DNA of 64,000 nt from Adineta vaga (lineage: Eukaryota; Rotifera), in contig CP075496.1 in NCBI GenBank assembly GCA_021613535.1, positions 14,818,001-14,882,000 of the forward strand, in the 5' to 3' direction. The position numbers and the translations under genes were made by a program. Shown one piece after another: positions 23,334-35,300 of this stretch; position 1 is the stretch's first letter, and each line of letters starts with the position of its first letter. The notes under the pieces are model-generated. The model made no database searches, was not told the DNA's origin, and saw only the letters and a list, made by a program, of their open reading frames with translations.

Positions 23334-23646
23334 AACATCGGTATGAATATGAAAGATTTAGAGAGTTTATTTTCTACTTTTTCTTATTTTAGTGACTATG
23401 GGAAACACACACACATACTCAGACATTATTTCTAAAATATGAATATCTAATTCAATCATCTATGCAACATCAACAATTAGTATTTTTGTTTTGTTTTATT
23501 CGATGTATTGTTTCTGGGAAGGAAATTTAATTTGAATAAACATATGTGTGTATGTGTACTGATGACGAACTTGACTAGTTTTGACTGAATAAGAATAATG
23601 TCACGTATTGCGCTTTAAGTTTTTATCGAAAAAGATAACTTATGGA

Positions 23647-25820
23647 AATAATATGAGACTAATATTTGAGGATTTATCTATTTTCTACAACGTGATGATT
23701 TGTTTTTCTTGATCAAAATCATGTAATAGAAATGTAAGTTGTGGTATATAGTTTGAATACTATATGAATTGTCGAAAAGTTTTACGAGAAAGAAAGAAAT
23801 ATGTCTTGGTCGCAAATGTTGACAAGAAAATGCTTCTGTGTGAAGTATTAGAATTGTATCGTGAAATAAGGAATAAATACTAGAATGTGTGTCTGAGTCC
23901 TCACATCTGATATTTCTTCTATCATTGCTAACTTCTGCGTATTTTCTAATGTCTTCAACTGATGTGAATTACCCTAAAATCTTCCGTATCTCATATTTCT
24001 GTTTTTCCAGGATATTCTAAGAAAATCCGTACAACTTTAACAGCAAGAATAAAACTCGTTTTATAATTAAAATAAGACTGTAGTTGAATAACTATAGTCT
24101 TCTAGTATGATTATTTTTAATGATAATTTTGAAAAAAGGAACAAAAGGGAGGTGAATAAAATATGTTTAGTGTCCATTTATAGAGAATGAGACTGATATT
24201 ATCCATACTGTCCTAATTCCACGTGCCAAGAGAACGAGTAAGTATTATAAATTAGTGTCATTGAACGAAAACCGATAGCGACAAATTCTATATCCTAGAT
24301 GGCTTTGAAAATCCATAGTACAGTAGATTTAGTATCGAGTTTTACAAAAAAAAGGGTACGGATCAGAAGAACGCTCAGACTCAAACCCTCAAATATTTCT
24401 TATTTTCTTGACTGTCTCGATGCAATTCATACTTAGACTATTTCCATGCCGAGCAATAGCCATTATACAGCGACCTAGAGATGTGTTGGTTTCATACAAT
24501 AGCCTGTTAACAGTGGAAAATTCGCATCGAGCACCACAACCTCGGTGAGAGTGTGAATGTCTCTTTTGTATTAACATTCACACACTTCAACCATTTATGA
24601 ATCTGGTAAAAGTAAGATCAAAGGATATAAACGACAGAAATAACTTTAGCTGCATTAACTATGATTGATAAAGCGGTCAAATCTAAACTCAACTGAGAAG
24701 ATGTTTTACTCTTATGTATTCTTTTTCATTCTTCTTACTTTCTATATAAATTTAATATAAATGTAAAAGGTTTTTAGTACTATTGTTTTGTTGTAAACTA
24801 TGTAATGGAACGGCGAAGTCAAAAAGTTAATGACAAGTATAGCATAAGATAAATAATTAGTAAGAGTATGGGTGTGAGCCAAGGTATCTTTTCCTCGCCC
24901 ATACCCACCCTAGAAAATGCGCTTATTTATAATTGATAAAAACGCATTGGATTGTATAAATTAACATGTAATAACGCAATAAAGCTCAACACAACAAAAC
25001 ACATTTTATATGTGTACTCGAATTAGGGATGCTACTTTTTTAGACACGTGAAATTGTCATTCTAATCGTATCACTCCACTCTTGCCACTAATAAAGATAA
25101 AATAATAATGTTTCTGCATCGGTAATGATGTTAACCAACAGACTTTTATGAAAAAAAATTCTATATGCAAAGCGCTAAAGGCAAATTTATTTGCTTTCTT
25201 TTGTTTAAATTTCATTTTAACAAGGATTAATAATTTCACAGTGAAAACGCACATTTGAGACAAATTCACCCATTTTTCATCTGTTTCTCATTCTTACTTT
25301 AGCTTTGAAGTAAAATCTATTCTCAGACTAAATGTGTCCAATTATATTTTATATTTTCATGTATCATCCTAATTTTTGAAAAATGTCATGCATAGAAGGA
25401 ATGTTCGTAACATCTGAGAGTATACTGATAAACATGTTTATTGTCATGAAAATGTCGTAACTTCTCATAAAATAGGTATATTTACTCTATTAGACCTTTG
25501 TGTGGTCAGTTATTACAGAAAGAAATCTTTCTTTATTATTTATTTTATTTTTATCTTGTAAACATAAGAATTGCAGGAACATTTAATAAAGAAAAAGTGG
25601 ATTAACCTCGTTGAATTCTCATTGGCTTTTCATATACGTCTTCCTGAAAGAATCTTTCAGCATGTTAATATCCTGTCAACATGGGTAATCTTTCTTACTT
25701 CAAGATACAGAAGATTCCTGACTTTTCACTTAAGAACGATTAGAAAAAAGACACCATAGTGTTGTCAAAAATGGCATAAACACCTTACAATAGTATATTA
25801 ACCACACGATTACAATTTTA
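23647..25820. other. Intergenic, with two telomere-like hairpins
   Basis: No gene recognised; the open frames at 24389-24577, 25057-25269 and 25571-25759 lack motifs. Two diverged hairpins of the telomere-like family are present: 24551-24583 (GTGTGAATGT / ACATTCACAC) and 24862-24912 (GTATGGGTGTGAG on the left, CCCATACCCACCCT on the right). Confidence 0.5.
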
Positions 25821-26804
25821 ATGGTCGATTCAGCCGCAGAACTACTTTTTCAAGTAACGAAAGTTATCTTACCTATGATTATTTTCTGTAGCGTAGTCGG
25901 CAATTCATTCAACATTGCTGTACTTACCCGACACACTTTGTTTAAGCATCCATGTTCTCATTATCTTCTCACCTGTTCCATCGACAATATATTCTACATG
26001 GGTGTCATTGTATTGTATCAATTTTGGATTCAAAACTATATAGTGGATCTTACTAAAAATTCTATTGTTTCGTGTAAACTTTTCAATTTCATCAGTACAT
26101 TAAGTATTACCGTATCTCCATATTTTCTTGTACTAGCTTCAATAGATCGATATTTTAATAGTTCAAATATTGCCTGGAAAAGAAGACTCAGTACTATACG
26201 TGTAGCTCGATGGATGATAGGCTTTGTCAGCGCATTCAATTTGTTATTGGCCTTAAATTTTCTGTCAGTAGACACTATATACAAACATGAAACGCTGGAA
26301 TGTATACTTTTACCTACTTCAATATACCAATTGGTGACTATTATGGTGATTAGTGTTAGTTATTCACTTGTTACACCTTGTTTGATGGTAATTTTTGGTA
26401 TTCTTATTATATGGAATGTGAGCCGAGCTCGTGTTTCTCCTATCGTAATTTCGCCGTATCGTCGCAATGGAATGCAAATGGCTCGGATGCTTCTAATGCA
26501 AATCGCCGCATACATTATTTGCAATTCAATTGGAACTATTCTTTATGTAATTTCATTTATCATACCATCGATAGTAACCACACTTGAGTATCAAATAGCA
26601 ACAAACGTCAGTTATCTTATGTACTATGTTTCTTATGCCACGCCATTTTTCTTACACATTCTTTCGGCTCAAGTGTATAGGAAGGAATTCATTAAGCTTA
26701 TGCGTAAAGCATTTCGATGCAGTGATATAATTCAAGTTCATCAAATAACAGTTCAACGAACTAATCCTACGGTTGATCAAGTGATTCGAGTTCCAAGAGA
26801 ATAA
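25821..26804 (+). CDS. Rhodopsin-like G-protein-coupled receptor 1
   Basis: A single-exon 327-residue seven-transmembrane receptor. TM1 has the conserved GN (VVGNSFNIAVL), TM3 ends in ASIDRYF as the DRY-type motif, and there is a Cys near the end of the TM2-TM3 loop (IVSCKLF) and another in extracellular loop 2 (LECILLP) for the usual disulphide. Intracellular loop 3 is short with SPYRRNGMQMARMLL before TM6. TM7 reads YYVSYATPFFLHILSAQVYRKEF, so the NPxxY motif is degenerate (TPFFL), as in many bdelloid receptors. A basic C-terminal tail follows. Ligand unknown; probably peptide- or chemosensory. A second receptor of similar type lies 1.6 kb downstream, suggesting a local family, but their exon structures differ. 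Confidence 0.88.
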   Translation: MVDSAAELLFQVTKVILPMIIFCSVVGNSFNIAVLTRHTLFKHPCSHYLLTCSIDNIFYMGVIVLYQFWIQNYIVDLTKNSIVSCKLFNFISTLSITVSPYFLVLASIDRYFNSSNIAWKRRLSTIRVARWMIGFVSAFNLLLALNFLSVDTIYKHETLECILLPTSIYQLVTIMVISVSYSLVTPCLMVIFGILIIWNVSRARVSPIVISPYRRNGMQMARMLLMQIAAYIICNSIGTILYVISFIIPSIVTTLEYQIATNVSYLMYYVSYATPFFLHILSAQVYRKEFIKLMRKAFRCSDIIQVHQITVQRTNPTVDQVIRVPRE

Positions 26805-28392
26805 ATAATAATTGCTTGAAGTTTTTTTCTCATGTTATTAACTGTGTTCGTTTATCATAAGTGGGGTTTCATCCGTTAGCGTCAACGGTTGTTACTTTAT
26901 GACGTTATCTTATATATATATATATACATATATGTATGTGTTTTTCTTTCTCCACATTGCTTTCCAATCACTCCGTGCACATTTTCTTTCTTCTCTGTGA
27001 AATGTAGTCTTCTCTTGATCATCATGTCTTCACGATGATCTTCTTTTGTTGTGTCCTTTTTCATTTTTCGACTTTTTCTCCTGTGTTATTTTTTTCATTC
27101 TAGTTAAGTGTTTCTGATTTTATTCTTGTTTATCCCGCCAATAAACGGGATCGACATCATTATTTATTTCTCACACTTTATTACCATTATTGTGAGAGGA
27201 TATGGATGCGTACGTGAGGCTATGCTCTTAATCGACACTCACACTCTGACCTTGTCGTTGATAACAGATAACGTTCCAATAACATGCAGGTATATCGATA
27301 CCACCTATACGTTTTGTTTTTTCTCGGATATTTGAACAAAGGGTGGATGAAGATTCTACACCCATCATTCTACAAAAAGAAAGAACTCGATAATTCTTTG
27401 TGAATATCGTTTTGCAAAAACTTCAACATAAAATGTTACATTTACCAACTAATATTCAGTTTAAATAATTTCTCTATCACTAGTCCTATAGATTTCACTT
27501 CTTTTTACTTTTTACTTGTTTCATCTTGAAGATTTTGTGATATTTTAATATGAGTATAATATCTATATTAATTATTATTCTTTTTCTTACTTCCTGAATG
27601 ACTGTTATTACTAATGAATGTCGAACGGAACACGAAATAGCATGTTGCATTTCTTTTTTCTTTTTATAAAATACTTTTGTTATTTCAACAGTTTACGTGA
27701 CTTTATGTTGTTGATTTGTTATCCGTTTTTGTTTCTTTTACATTTAATTAATTTTGTTGCATGTATTTTTGAAGTATTGTTAAATTTTAGATTGTGGTAG
27801 TAAGTGCGAAATAAACTTTTGTTGCTCTTTTCGTTTATGGTAAATTGAATTTAGGTACAATGAATAAGTACAACGAATTATAAGACTAGAATATTATTCG
27901 TTACTTGCTGCAGACTTTATTCTATTTGTGATCACAAAGAGAAATTGGAAGAGTAGCGTTACCGCTATCCTCGATACAAGAGAGAAAGAGAAAAGTACAA
28001 TATTGAATGAGATTGAACATCATAATTGAGATGCGCTTTTGATTAAAATTGTAATCTTTCTGATTCTAATCGAACATGAACCTCCTACGCAACTCCACTG
28101 TAATTTCGAGTGAATCACACTATTAAAATAATCCATTCCGCTGGCATGATTTTCTATCTGTTCGCTAAGACAACTAAAATTAACCTACAAATGAAGAAAC
28201 ATGATTCTTGAATACGAAAGCACATAGCCTTTTTGGCACAATACGATTTTTATATTTAATAAAGTGATGAAATCATGAAAATGTTAATCTTTTCTTTTTA
28301 AAACTCAGATTTACACTAAAAATAGAAATATTTAACACATAAAATAGTTATCTTTTTTAAACAGATTTCGTTAATATTAACATATTTGAAAC
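26805..28392. other. Intergenic between the receptors
   Basis: No gene recognised; T-rich frames (27108-27335, 27618-27800) are low complexity. A TA/CATATA microsatellite lies at about 26911-26940. No hairpins were found. Confidence 0.55.
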
Positions 28393-29473
28393 ATGGCTAG
28401 TGAAAATGATTTGATATCTTCACTCACTTATGCAACAATGCAAATTAACCGTCATGCAGCTACATTGTTGCTTTTATTTGGTACACTTGGTAATCTTCTT
28501 AATATTTGTGTTTTAAGTGAACATTCATTTCAAGAAAATTCATGTTCATTTTATCTTTCTTGGTCATCAATAACAAGTTTAATATTTATTTGGTCAGGAT
28601 TTCTAACACGAATTTTACAAGGGTAAGTTCTTCTAGTGAACTATTCATTTAATTTTTAATAGAAAAAGAAAACTTGTTTATTTTAGTTATAATATAAATT
28701 GGCCAAATCAAAATTCAATTGCATGTAAAACTCGTCAATTTTTTCTTAATGTTTCTTGGCCAATGGGTATTTGGTGTCTCGTTGGAGCAAATATTGATCG
28801 ATATTTATGTAGTCATCATTCTGTTACTTATCGTCAATTGAGTACAAATAAAATGGCAAAACGTTTTGTTTTCGGAATATTTATTTTCTTTTGTCTTTTA
28901 TTTATTGAAGTTATTTATTGTTTTGAAGGAAGTATTCCAAATGTTCCAGTTCTTTGCTATGGTCAAAATATTCCTTGTCGATTATTTAATGATTGGGCAG
29001 CTTTATTGTTTGATATTATTTTACCAAGTATTTGCTTAGCAATTTTCGGTACATTAACTATTCGAAATATTCAATCAACAGTTGTTCGTCCTATAATAAT
29101 CAATTCGGAAAATAGAAATAATAATCGATTAACAATGCGACATAATGATCGTAATCTTTCAAGAATGTTATTAATTCAAGTGAGTTTTATTCTTTCTAAA
29201 TAAAAGATTATTTTCCTTTTTCAGGTATTATTTGTTCTCATTTTGGATTTGCCATTTGGAATTTATCGTACATATGCAAGTTTAACATCAAATATTTCAA
29301 AAAGTTCCTACCGTGTAACTATTGAAAATTTTCTTTATTCTTTAATTGTACTTCTTATTTGTGTTACTCATTCAACTTCATTTTATTTATATACACTTAC
29401 TGGTTCATTATATCGTCGTGCACTTAAACATATTGGACATAGATTTTTTATTCGAATTCGATTAATGCATTAA
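28393..29473 (+). CDS. Rhodopsin-like G-protein-coupled receptor 2
   Basis: Three exons (28393-28622, 28687-29179, 29225-29473) join in frame through introns of 64 and 45 bp to give 323 residues. TM1 carries LGNLLNICVL; TM3 is preceded by a Cys (SIACKTRQFF) and ends in GANIDRYLC in place of the DRY motif; loop 2 has Cys residues (VLCYGQNIPC). The segment before TM6 is RNLSRMLLIQVLFVLIL. TM7 ends STSFYLYTLTGSLYRRALK with the NPxxY motif lost, in the same way as the receptor upstream. It is probably a distant paralogue of that receptor. The first intron falls between TM2 and TM3. Ligand unknown. Confidence 0.88.
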
Positions 29474-29737
29474 TGATCAGAAGACTATTAATATTGTTGT
29501 TTTCATTTAAATATATCATCGTCTATCATAATTTACCGTGTGAAGTTTTCCTGATGTGTAATGATTCTCTCATTTCATTATAAATTTTTCCTCGTCAGTT
29601 TCTATTCTTTCTATGGTATCGTATAATAAAATACATCAAAATAATATCATATTTTTCAATTATTGAAGGATTCTGCTTCTTACTTCTAAATTTTCGAATA
29701 CCATTGCAAGTAATGACTATATGCTACCAAAAACCAT

Positions 29738-29803
29738 TATAATGGTATGGGTGTGAGTGTTACTATTGAGATCTCCATTCGCACCCTCACCCACACCCAA
29801 AAA
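29738..29803. repeat. Telomere-like hairpin 4
   Basis: GGTATGGGTGTGAGTG on the left, and CGCACCCTCACCCACACCC on the right. Imperfect pairing; same family as the other telomere-like hairpins. Confidence 0.7.
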
Positions 29804-30059
29804 TTATCTTCTGAATCGCAACACGATTGTTTGAATGTCTTATTAGTTGAACATATTATTGAAAAAATTTGTGTAATTTATTCTCGTCAGAATGCGGTTG
29901 AACAACTTTGAAATTTATTAATGAGAATCCATATATGAGAAAGTTTTGTTATTATTTAACAATGTGTTTGTTATGCAACTTATCGATCAAATAAATCCCG
30001 CAAGTTCTTTCCAATTGAATTATCAAAAGTTAACAGAAGAAAAATTTTTCGTATTGTCG

Positions 30060-31735
30060 AATTACTTTGTATTGTAGGTCCAACAAAGAAGAATTTAAAT
30101 TAATTATGGGATAGTTCGTTAAAAGTGTGGGATATTCTCTTATATGGAATCGAATTTTCCAAAGTTTTTTATCACGCGATGCATAAGGCCGATATTATTG
30201 ACCTTGACGAAATGAGCGCGGTAAGAACGTTACTGTTTTTAAATTGTATTCGAATGCAATTGAGTATTGAAAACAGCGATCGATTTCTTGAGTTTTTTCG
30301 AATGATCTCAGAGAGAGTAGCAAAAGCAGAGATGAAAAATCACGAAGTATTGAATAAATTATTAAAAGTCATTTATTTTCAACGGATATCTTTTGAACAA
30401 GGAAATGGTCTTGTTCTCAAATTTGAATATTCAAATTGGTCAAACGAAATCGATGAACTGATCAAATCGAATTTTATCCTTGTTAATCAATCCGATGCTT
30501 CATCAGAGAAAATCATTTAACAAATAATTGCCGAACAAAAAGATAAAACAAATGTTATAGGAAAACGAATCCTCGAAAATATCGCTACTGAAGCGAGTCG
30601 ATTCAAAGGCAGAGCTTTGAGCAAACTCGCCTTTAATTAAATATGATAAATAACAAATTAATCAAGAAATTCAAGCGATAAACAATATTGATGCTTATCA
30701 AACTAATCTATCGCAATATATTTATTCATTTCTCGATGAGATTCTTCCGTTGATATTCTACGCTTGGTCACTCGCGAATGATGGGCAATTTCCAAAGGAT
30801 ACTCAAATTGTCGCACTTTTACTTTTTATTCATAGTATTGAAAAAGGACTTCTCGAACAGATTCGAACCGGTGAAGGAAAAACTCATGTCGTTGGTAGGT
30901 ATCAAATCTGTGTTTTTAACCTTATGCAGACATTCAATTGATGTTGTGTCGAGATTTAGCAATTGAAGGTGAACAAAAATGTCGCGCATCTTTTCAATTG
31001 TTAAAACTTGAAAGTGGACATATTTGTCATGGTGATGATGATGAAGTGGATCATCAATCATATCGGCCAGATTTAAACACTCGGCAAGGTAATATTGTCC
31101 ATGGAGAAGTTGGAGCATTTCAAAAAGATATTTTAGAAGATGAATTTAATAATAAGAATATTTACGGTCGACGGTATGAAAAGTGAGAGAAATGTTTTAT
31201 TATTGATGTAGTTGATAATGTGTTTAGATCGTGCGCGAATCATGCGAGAAGATGATCATTTTGTTTTAGATGCCACTAAAAAAGATGAACAGAAAAATGA
31301 GAAACAAAGACCATCATCGTTGTTGATAAAGACATGGATGTTGAACAATATTCAACCCGTTGGAGTAATGGTTTACCACAATTTTTAGAATTGAAATACC
31401 GTCGAAAGTTGTCAATATAAAGTTTGAAAGCCGTTTTTATTTCTAACAAAGCAGTTTTTCAAAGATATAATAATAATCGTCTTTGTGGATTAACCGGAAT
31501 ATTAGGTTCGGAAAATGCACAGAGCTTTCTATCGAATTTGTATTATGTTCAATTTGTTGAACTGCTAACGGCGAAAAAGAAATGTTTTTATCAATTGCCT
31601 AGTAAAGTGTCATTTGAATTGAATATAGCAATTGACTTAATCTCATTGCTGAAGAAAGTATCAAACAAGCGCATGATCGATCTGTTCTCATCATTTGTGA
31701 AAATGTCGAAGCAACGGACCATATTTGAGGGTGGG
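30060..31735 (+). pseudogene. SecA-like ATPase pseudogene
   Basis: The plus strand carries parts of a SecA-type DEAD-like translocase in correct order but in several frames with stops. The nucleotide-binding motif reads LLEQIRTGEGKTHVVG (30852-30899). Next come a segment HGEVGAFQKDILEDEF (about 31098-31145) equivalent to the SecA 'YGD-S-FQRD' region, then WSNGLPQFLELKYRR (near 31365-31410), and finally LCGLTGILGSENAQSFL (31471-31530), matching the SecA motif G-[LV]-T-G-T-L-G. The Walker B region is lost. Bacterial SecA drives protein export; bdelloids carry SecA-like genes of unknown use, presumably acquired. This copy is dead: frame shifts near 30520, 30940, 31190 and 31420, and a telomere-like hairpin at its 3' end. 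Confidence 0.75.
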
Positions 31736-31797
31736 TGTGGGTGAGGACTAGCTAATCACCTACAGCCACAGCCACACTCTCACCCACCCACACCCAC
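31723..31797. repeat. Telomere-like hairpin 5
   Basis: TTGAGGGTGGGTGTGGGTGA on the left and TCACCCACCCACACCCAC on the right, with a loop of about 35 bases. It sits at the 3' end of the SecA-like pseudogene and brings in an early stop. Confidence 0.8.
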
Positions 31798-32265
31798 GGA
31801 AATCAGCGTCTTAGATGATCAGTGTGATTTCTTAATGCGACACTTTTTGATTTGCATCTAAAAGTAAGAGGTTGACGTTAGTTCGAATCTCTTCTCTGCT
31901 AAATAGCAACATCAGTGTCCTTGGAACGATTCTAAAAGATTAAAGCATACAATTCTCTATCTTCTGATGTAAAAGTCTTTGTTTATAACATTGACCTAGA
32001 TGAACACAAGCTTAGATAAATCATTTCATAGTTGCTGGAATTTTGAGTGTGCATGTCATGATTTAGTGCGTGCTAATCTTTCACTTTTTATTCCTATGCG
32101 AGAACCGTATTTCGAAAAACAAAGCAGACAGTTTTGTAGAGCGTCAAATTCTCTATCGAACAGATCAAGAGAGAGATTTTAAAACGACTTTAAAATTCGT
32201 CAAAGCTGGTAAAAAGCTGGCCATTATATATGGCGCACCCGTTAGTTTTATTTATCTCTAATTAT
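31798..32265 (+). pseudogene. Coding scrap with a truncated P-loop-like end
   Basis: Two overlapping plus-strand frames (about 32000-32130 and 32120-32240) read as one protein after a frame shift. The end, KFVKAGKKLAIIYGAP, followed directly by a GTTAGT donor-like site, looks like the start of a P-loop NTPase whose next exon would hold the G-K-[ST] part. That exon is absent: the NRPS gene begins 80 bp further on in the opposite direction. Family unknown; NTPase identity is only suggested. Confidence 0.25.
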
Positions 32266-32323
32266 GACATTACTAATTAGCAGATATAATGAGAAAGAAA
32301 AAGATGTTTTTTTTTCTTAATGC

Positions 32324-35300
32324 TCACTGTTGTATGAGTGTCGCAGCTGCGATTGACTGAGCCAGTTCGCGTACGGACGAATGGCCAAAAAACATTTCGG
32401 CATCAATGTTAGGATAGATACGTTCACGAATAAGACACATCGCTTGGAGCGAGAGCAAACCCGGATTGATTGGTTGGCCATTGTTGAACGATGATGGAAG
32501 TTGTTCGATGAACGACATAAACGGAGCGAGTACGTCGAACTCGATGTCATTCGGCAACTCAAATATATGAGCAAAAATTGCACGTAGTTCACGTTCAACA
32601 GCACTAAGCTCTTCAGTGGCGGACGGACGAGGTACTTGCCAACCACCATCCGCAGGAAGACGTGCTCGATCGAGTCGACCGTTTTCATCTAACGGCCATT
32701 CAGATACAAGGAACCATACGGCGGGTACTTGGAATGTGCACATCATGTGTCGACAATAGGACACAACTTGGTTAAGATTAGTATCGGCGGGTGCCAACAA
32801 ATAGGCAGCAGTATTGCCAACACCCAGACAGCAATCGAGTGCTGTAGGACACGCGGCGATTATCGTCTCCATTATAAATTTGTCTTCAATAGTCTGCTTT
32901 TCACAACCCATGTAGACTAGCATCTCTTGCTCATTATACATTGCTCGATCGCCTGTCGCGTCGAACCGGTGCGACGAGTCGATCACATTCAAATCACCCA
33001 CTTGTCCGATCCATGTCGAATGACCATAATCATTGAGAATGGTGCATCCGCGTAACGGTCGTCCAACGGGCACAATCGTGGTCAAATCATTGTCGATAGT
33101 TTGGATTTCGTAGTAGGCGGTAAGACAACGTGAAGGTGGAGCATACAAATGAAAGAAGTGACATTGTCGTGCTGCTAGACGATATTGTATCTGTTGAATG
33201 GCACCCATTCGAAGCAATGGACTTCCTATACACTATATAGATAGCAAATGTCAAATGCAGTAGCGATACTCACCTGCCCCACTCAACCAGGCAAAGCAAT
33301 GTACGTTGCTATCGGCCAGATTGACTTGACACCATTTCAGAGTCATTGACGGAACAGTTAAAATGCATGTTATACCTTCATTATGCACATACTTAAATAG
33401 ATCCTCAATTTCACTGTCTAGATCGACGAGGATGACACGTGGTCGTCCTACATTTGGAAGCGCTATCGGTGAGTGAATCAAGATAACATCGTCATCAGTT
33501 AGAACCGACTGTTGTACTAAATATTCGATGATTGTTGTATCAGAAATAACCGGTGTTATTGATGAACACCCATCAACAATAGCTTGTTCATGTGGAAGAA
33601 TGAGATGTAAATTTGAAATCGAATTTTGTTCTTTGTTGAATATCGATTCCGTTGAGAAGAGTTGATTGATAAGACAGTCGAATCGTTCGACCATCGTTAC
33701 AATTGTGCATTGTCGAAATCGATCGACAGAACCTTCAAATATGGATACTATCGTATTATCAGTTGGATCGACGAAGAAACCAACACCAAGATCAATGGGG
33801 AACGGATCTCCGTTGTCTGCAGTCTCTTTCTTGACTAAGTGGCACAAATTCAAATCGATCGTTTGTTTAGCAAAATCATCCATATGTCGAATGACCATGA
33901 TAGTCTCAATAAAAGCCAATGGCTGTTGTGGCGGTAATCGATCACGGTGCAAGTAGACAATGTTAGCAAAATCATAATGAGAGTAAGGCAGAACATTGAG
34001 GAACGATTGGTGAACGTACTGCACTAGTTCAGTGAAGGATGTTGCTTTGGACAGTTGAAGACACAATGGTACAAGTTGGGCCACGAAACCAATAATAGAC
34101 TCGAATTCTGATCTGTGCCGATTGGCATGAATAGTACCGACGCAGACATTGTCCCATCTATCGGTCAATAGAGCGAGAAACAGAGAATAGCAGGCGAGCA
34201 TCAGCTGATGAAAGGTGAGTTGTTGCTCTTGTGCATAGACAGTCATACGACGTACCGTCTCGCTATCCACCATTTTACAATGCCTAAAGTTCATGCCTGT
34301 TCGTCGTGTGTGTACCGGTAGGCGAAAATCATAGGGCAAGCCAAGTGGCACATGACCAGGATAGTTGGCGAGAGTCTCTTTCCAAAACGCAACCGATGCC
34401 GATTCATCTTCGATTTCTGTGTGCACGACATAGTCAATATACTGAAATTTGTTTCTCATTGCTTCCATAACGCCAGTGCGTGATGATTGTTGTGCAATGG
34501 TCTCCAATTCAGTAACGAGGAAATTAAATGATACACCATCAAATACACCATGGTGGATATTAAGTATTATGACGTCACCGGGTCGTAAGACACTTTTGTC
34601 GCTGTCCGGTTGAAAGATTAAATGCAAACGAAAGATATGGCCATGCTCAAAATTCATGCTCGAATTGCTCACTTCTTCAAAAATTCGACGAGTCATATCA
34701 TCGGCATCGGTCGCTATGCTTAGCTGTTGAGTGTACATTTGGCGAACGTCCATCACTGGACGAATCGACTGACGCAAGGAGCGAGTGTAAGCGTCAAAAT
34801 GGAGTCTCGTGCGAAGTATGCCATGTCGTTCGACAAGCGCATCTACGATGGTGAGAAGATCATCGACGAGCAATTCGCCCGTGTCGACTTGATATACATC
34901 ATACATGTTGAAGACAACACGGGATTGTTTACGTGGTCGAGCATACATGACAGACTCGATGAGCAACGCGTCATGTTGGCCTGTTCCAGCTTTGGCTGAA
35001 ATGAAAACAAGATAAAATTGATCATTCTTTCTGATGGTCGGTACCCACCTTCGATGATGTTGAGTGGCTGCCATATGTGGTGAAAGTTCGTTATTGTTGT
35101 CTGGTATTGTGCATTGGCAATCAGCATCGCATGTTCTCGAATGGTACTTTTTGTGAAAAGAAGAGTGAGCGGAACCGTTTGCACGCTCAAGGCGAGACAT
35201 GACTGGTACCGATGATACAATGTCATGAGCGAGAGTGAAGTACCACCCAGGCGAAAGAAATTGGCTGTGATAGAAATCGATGACGGTTCGATTTTGAGAA

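Larger units (their letters stand above)
22757..23646. repeat. Right arm of 890-bp inverted duplication
   Basis: Reverse complement of 21034-21923. Identity is essentially complete, including long AT runs and the TGTGTGT microsatellite near 23405, which implies a very recent duplication, gene conversion between the arms, or an assembly fold-back. Confidence 0.95.

Noticed and set aside
27618-27800. 60-codon hydrophobic plus-strand frame
   Set aside because: Phe/Leu-rich translation of T-rich DNA; no receptor motif despite lying between two receptors.
31860-31910. tRNA-like T-arm (TTAGTTCGAATCTCT)
   Set aside because: No matching acceptor stem, anticodon arm or 5' half could be folded around it; likely chance.
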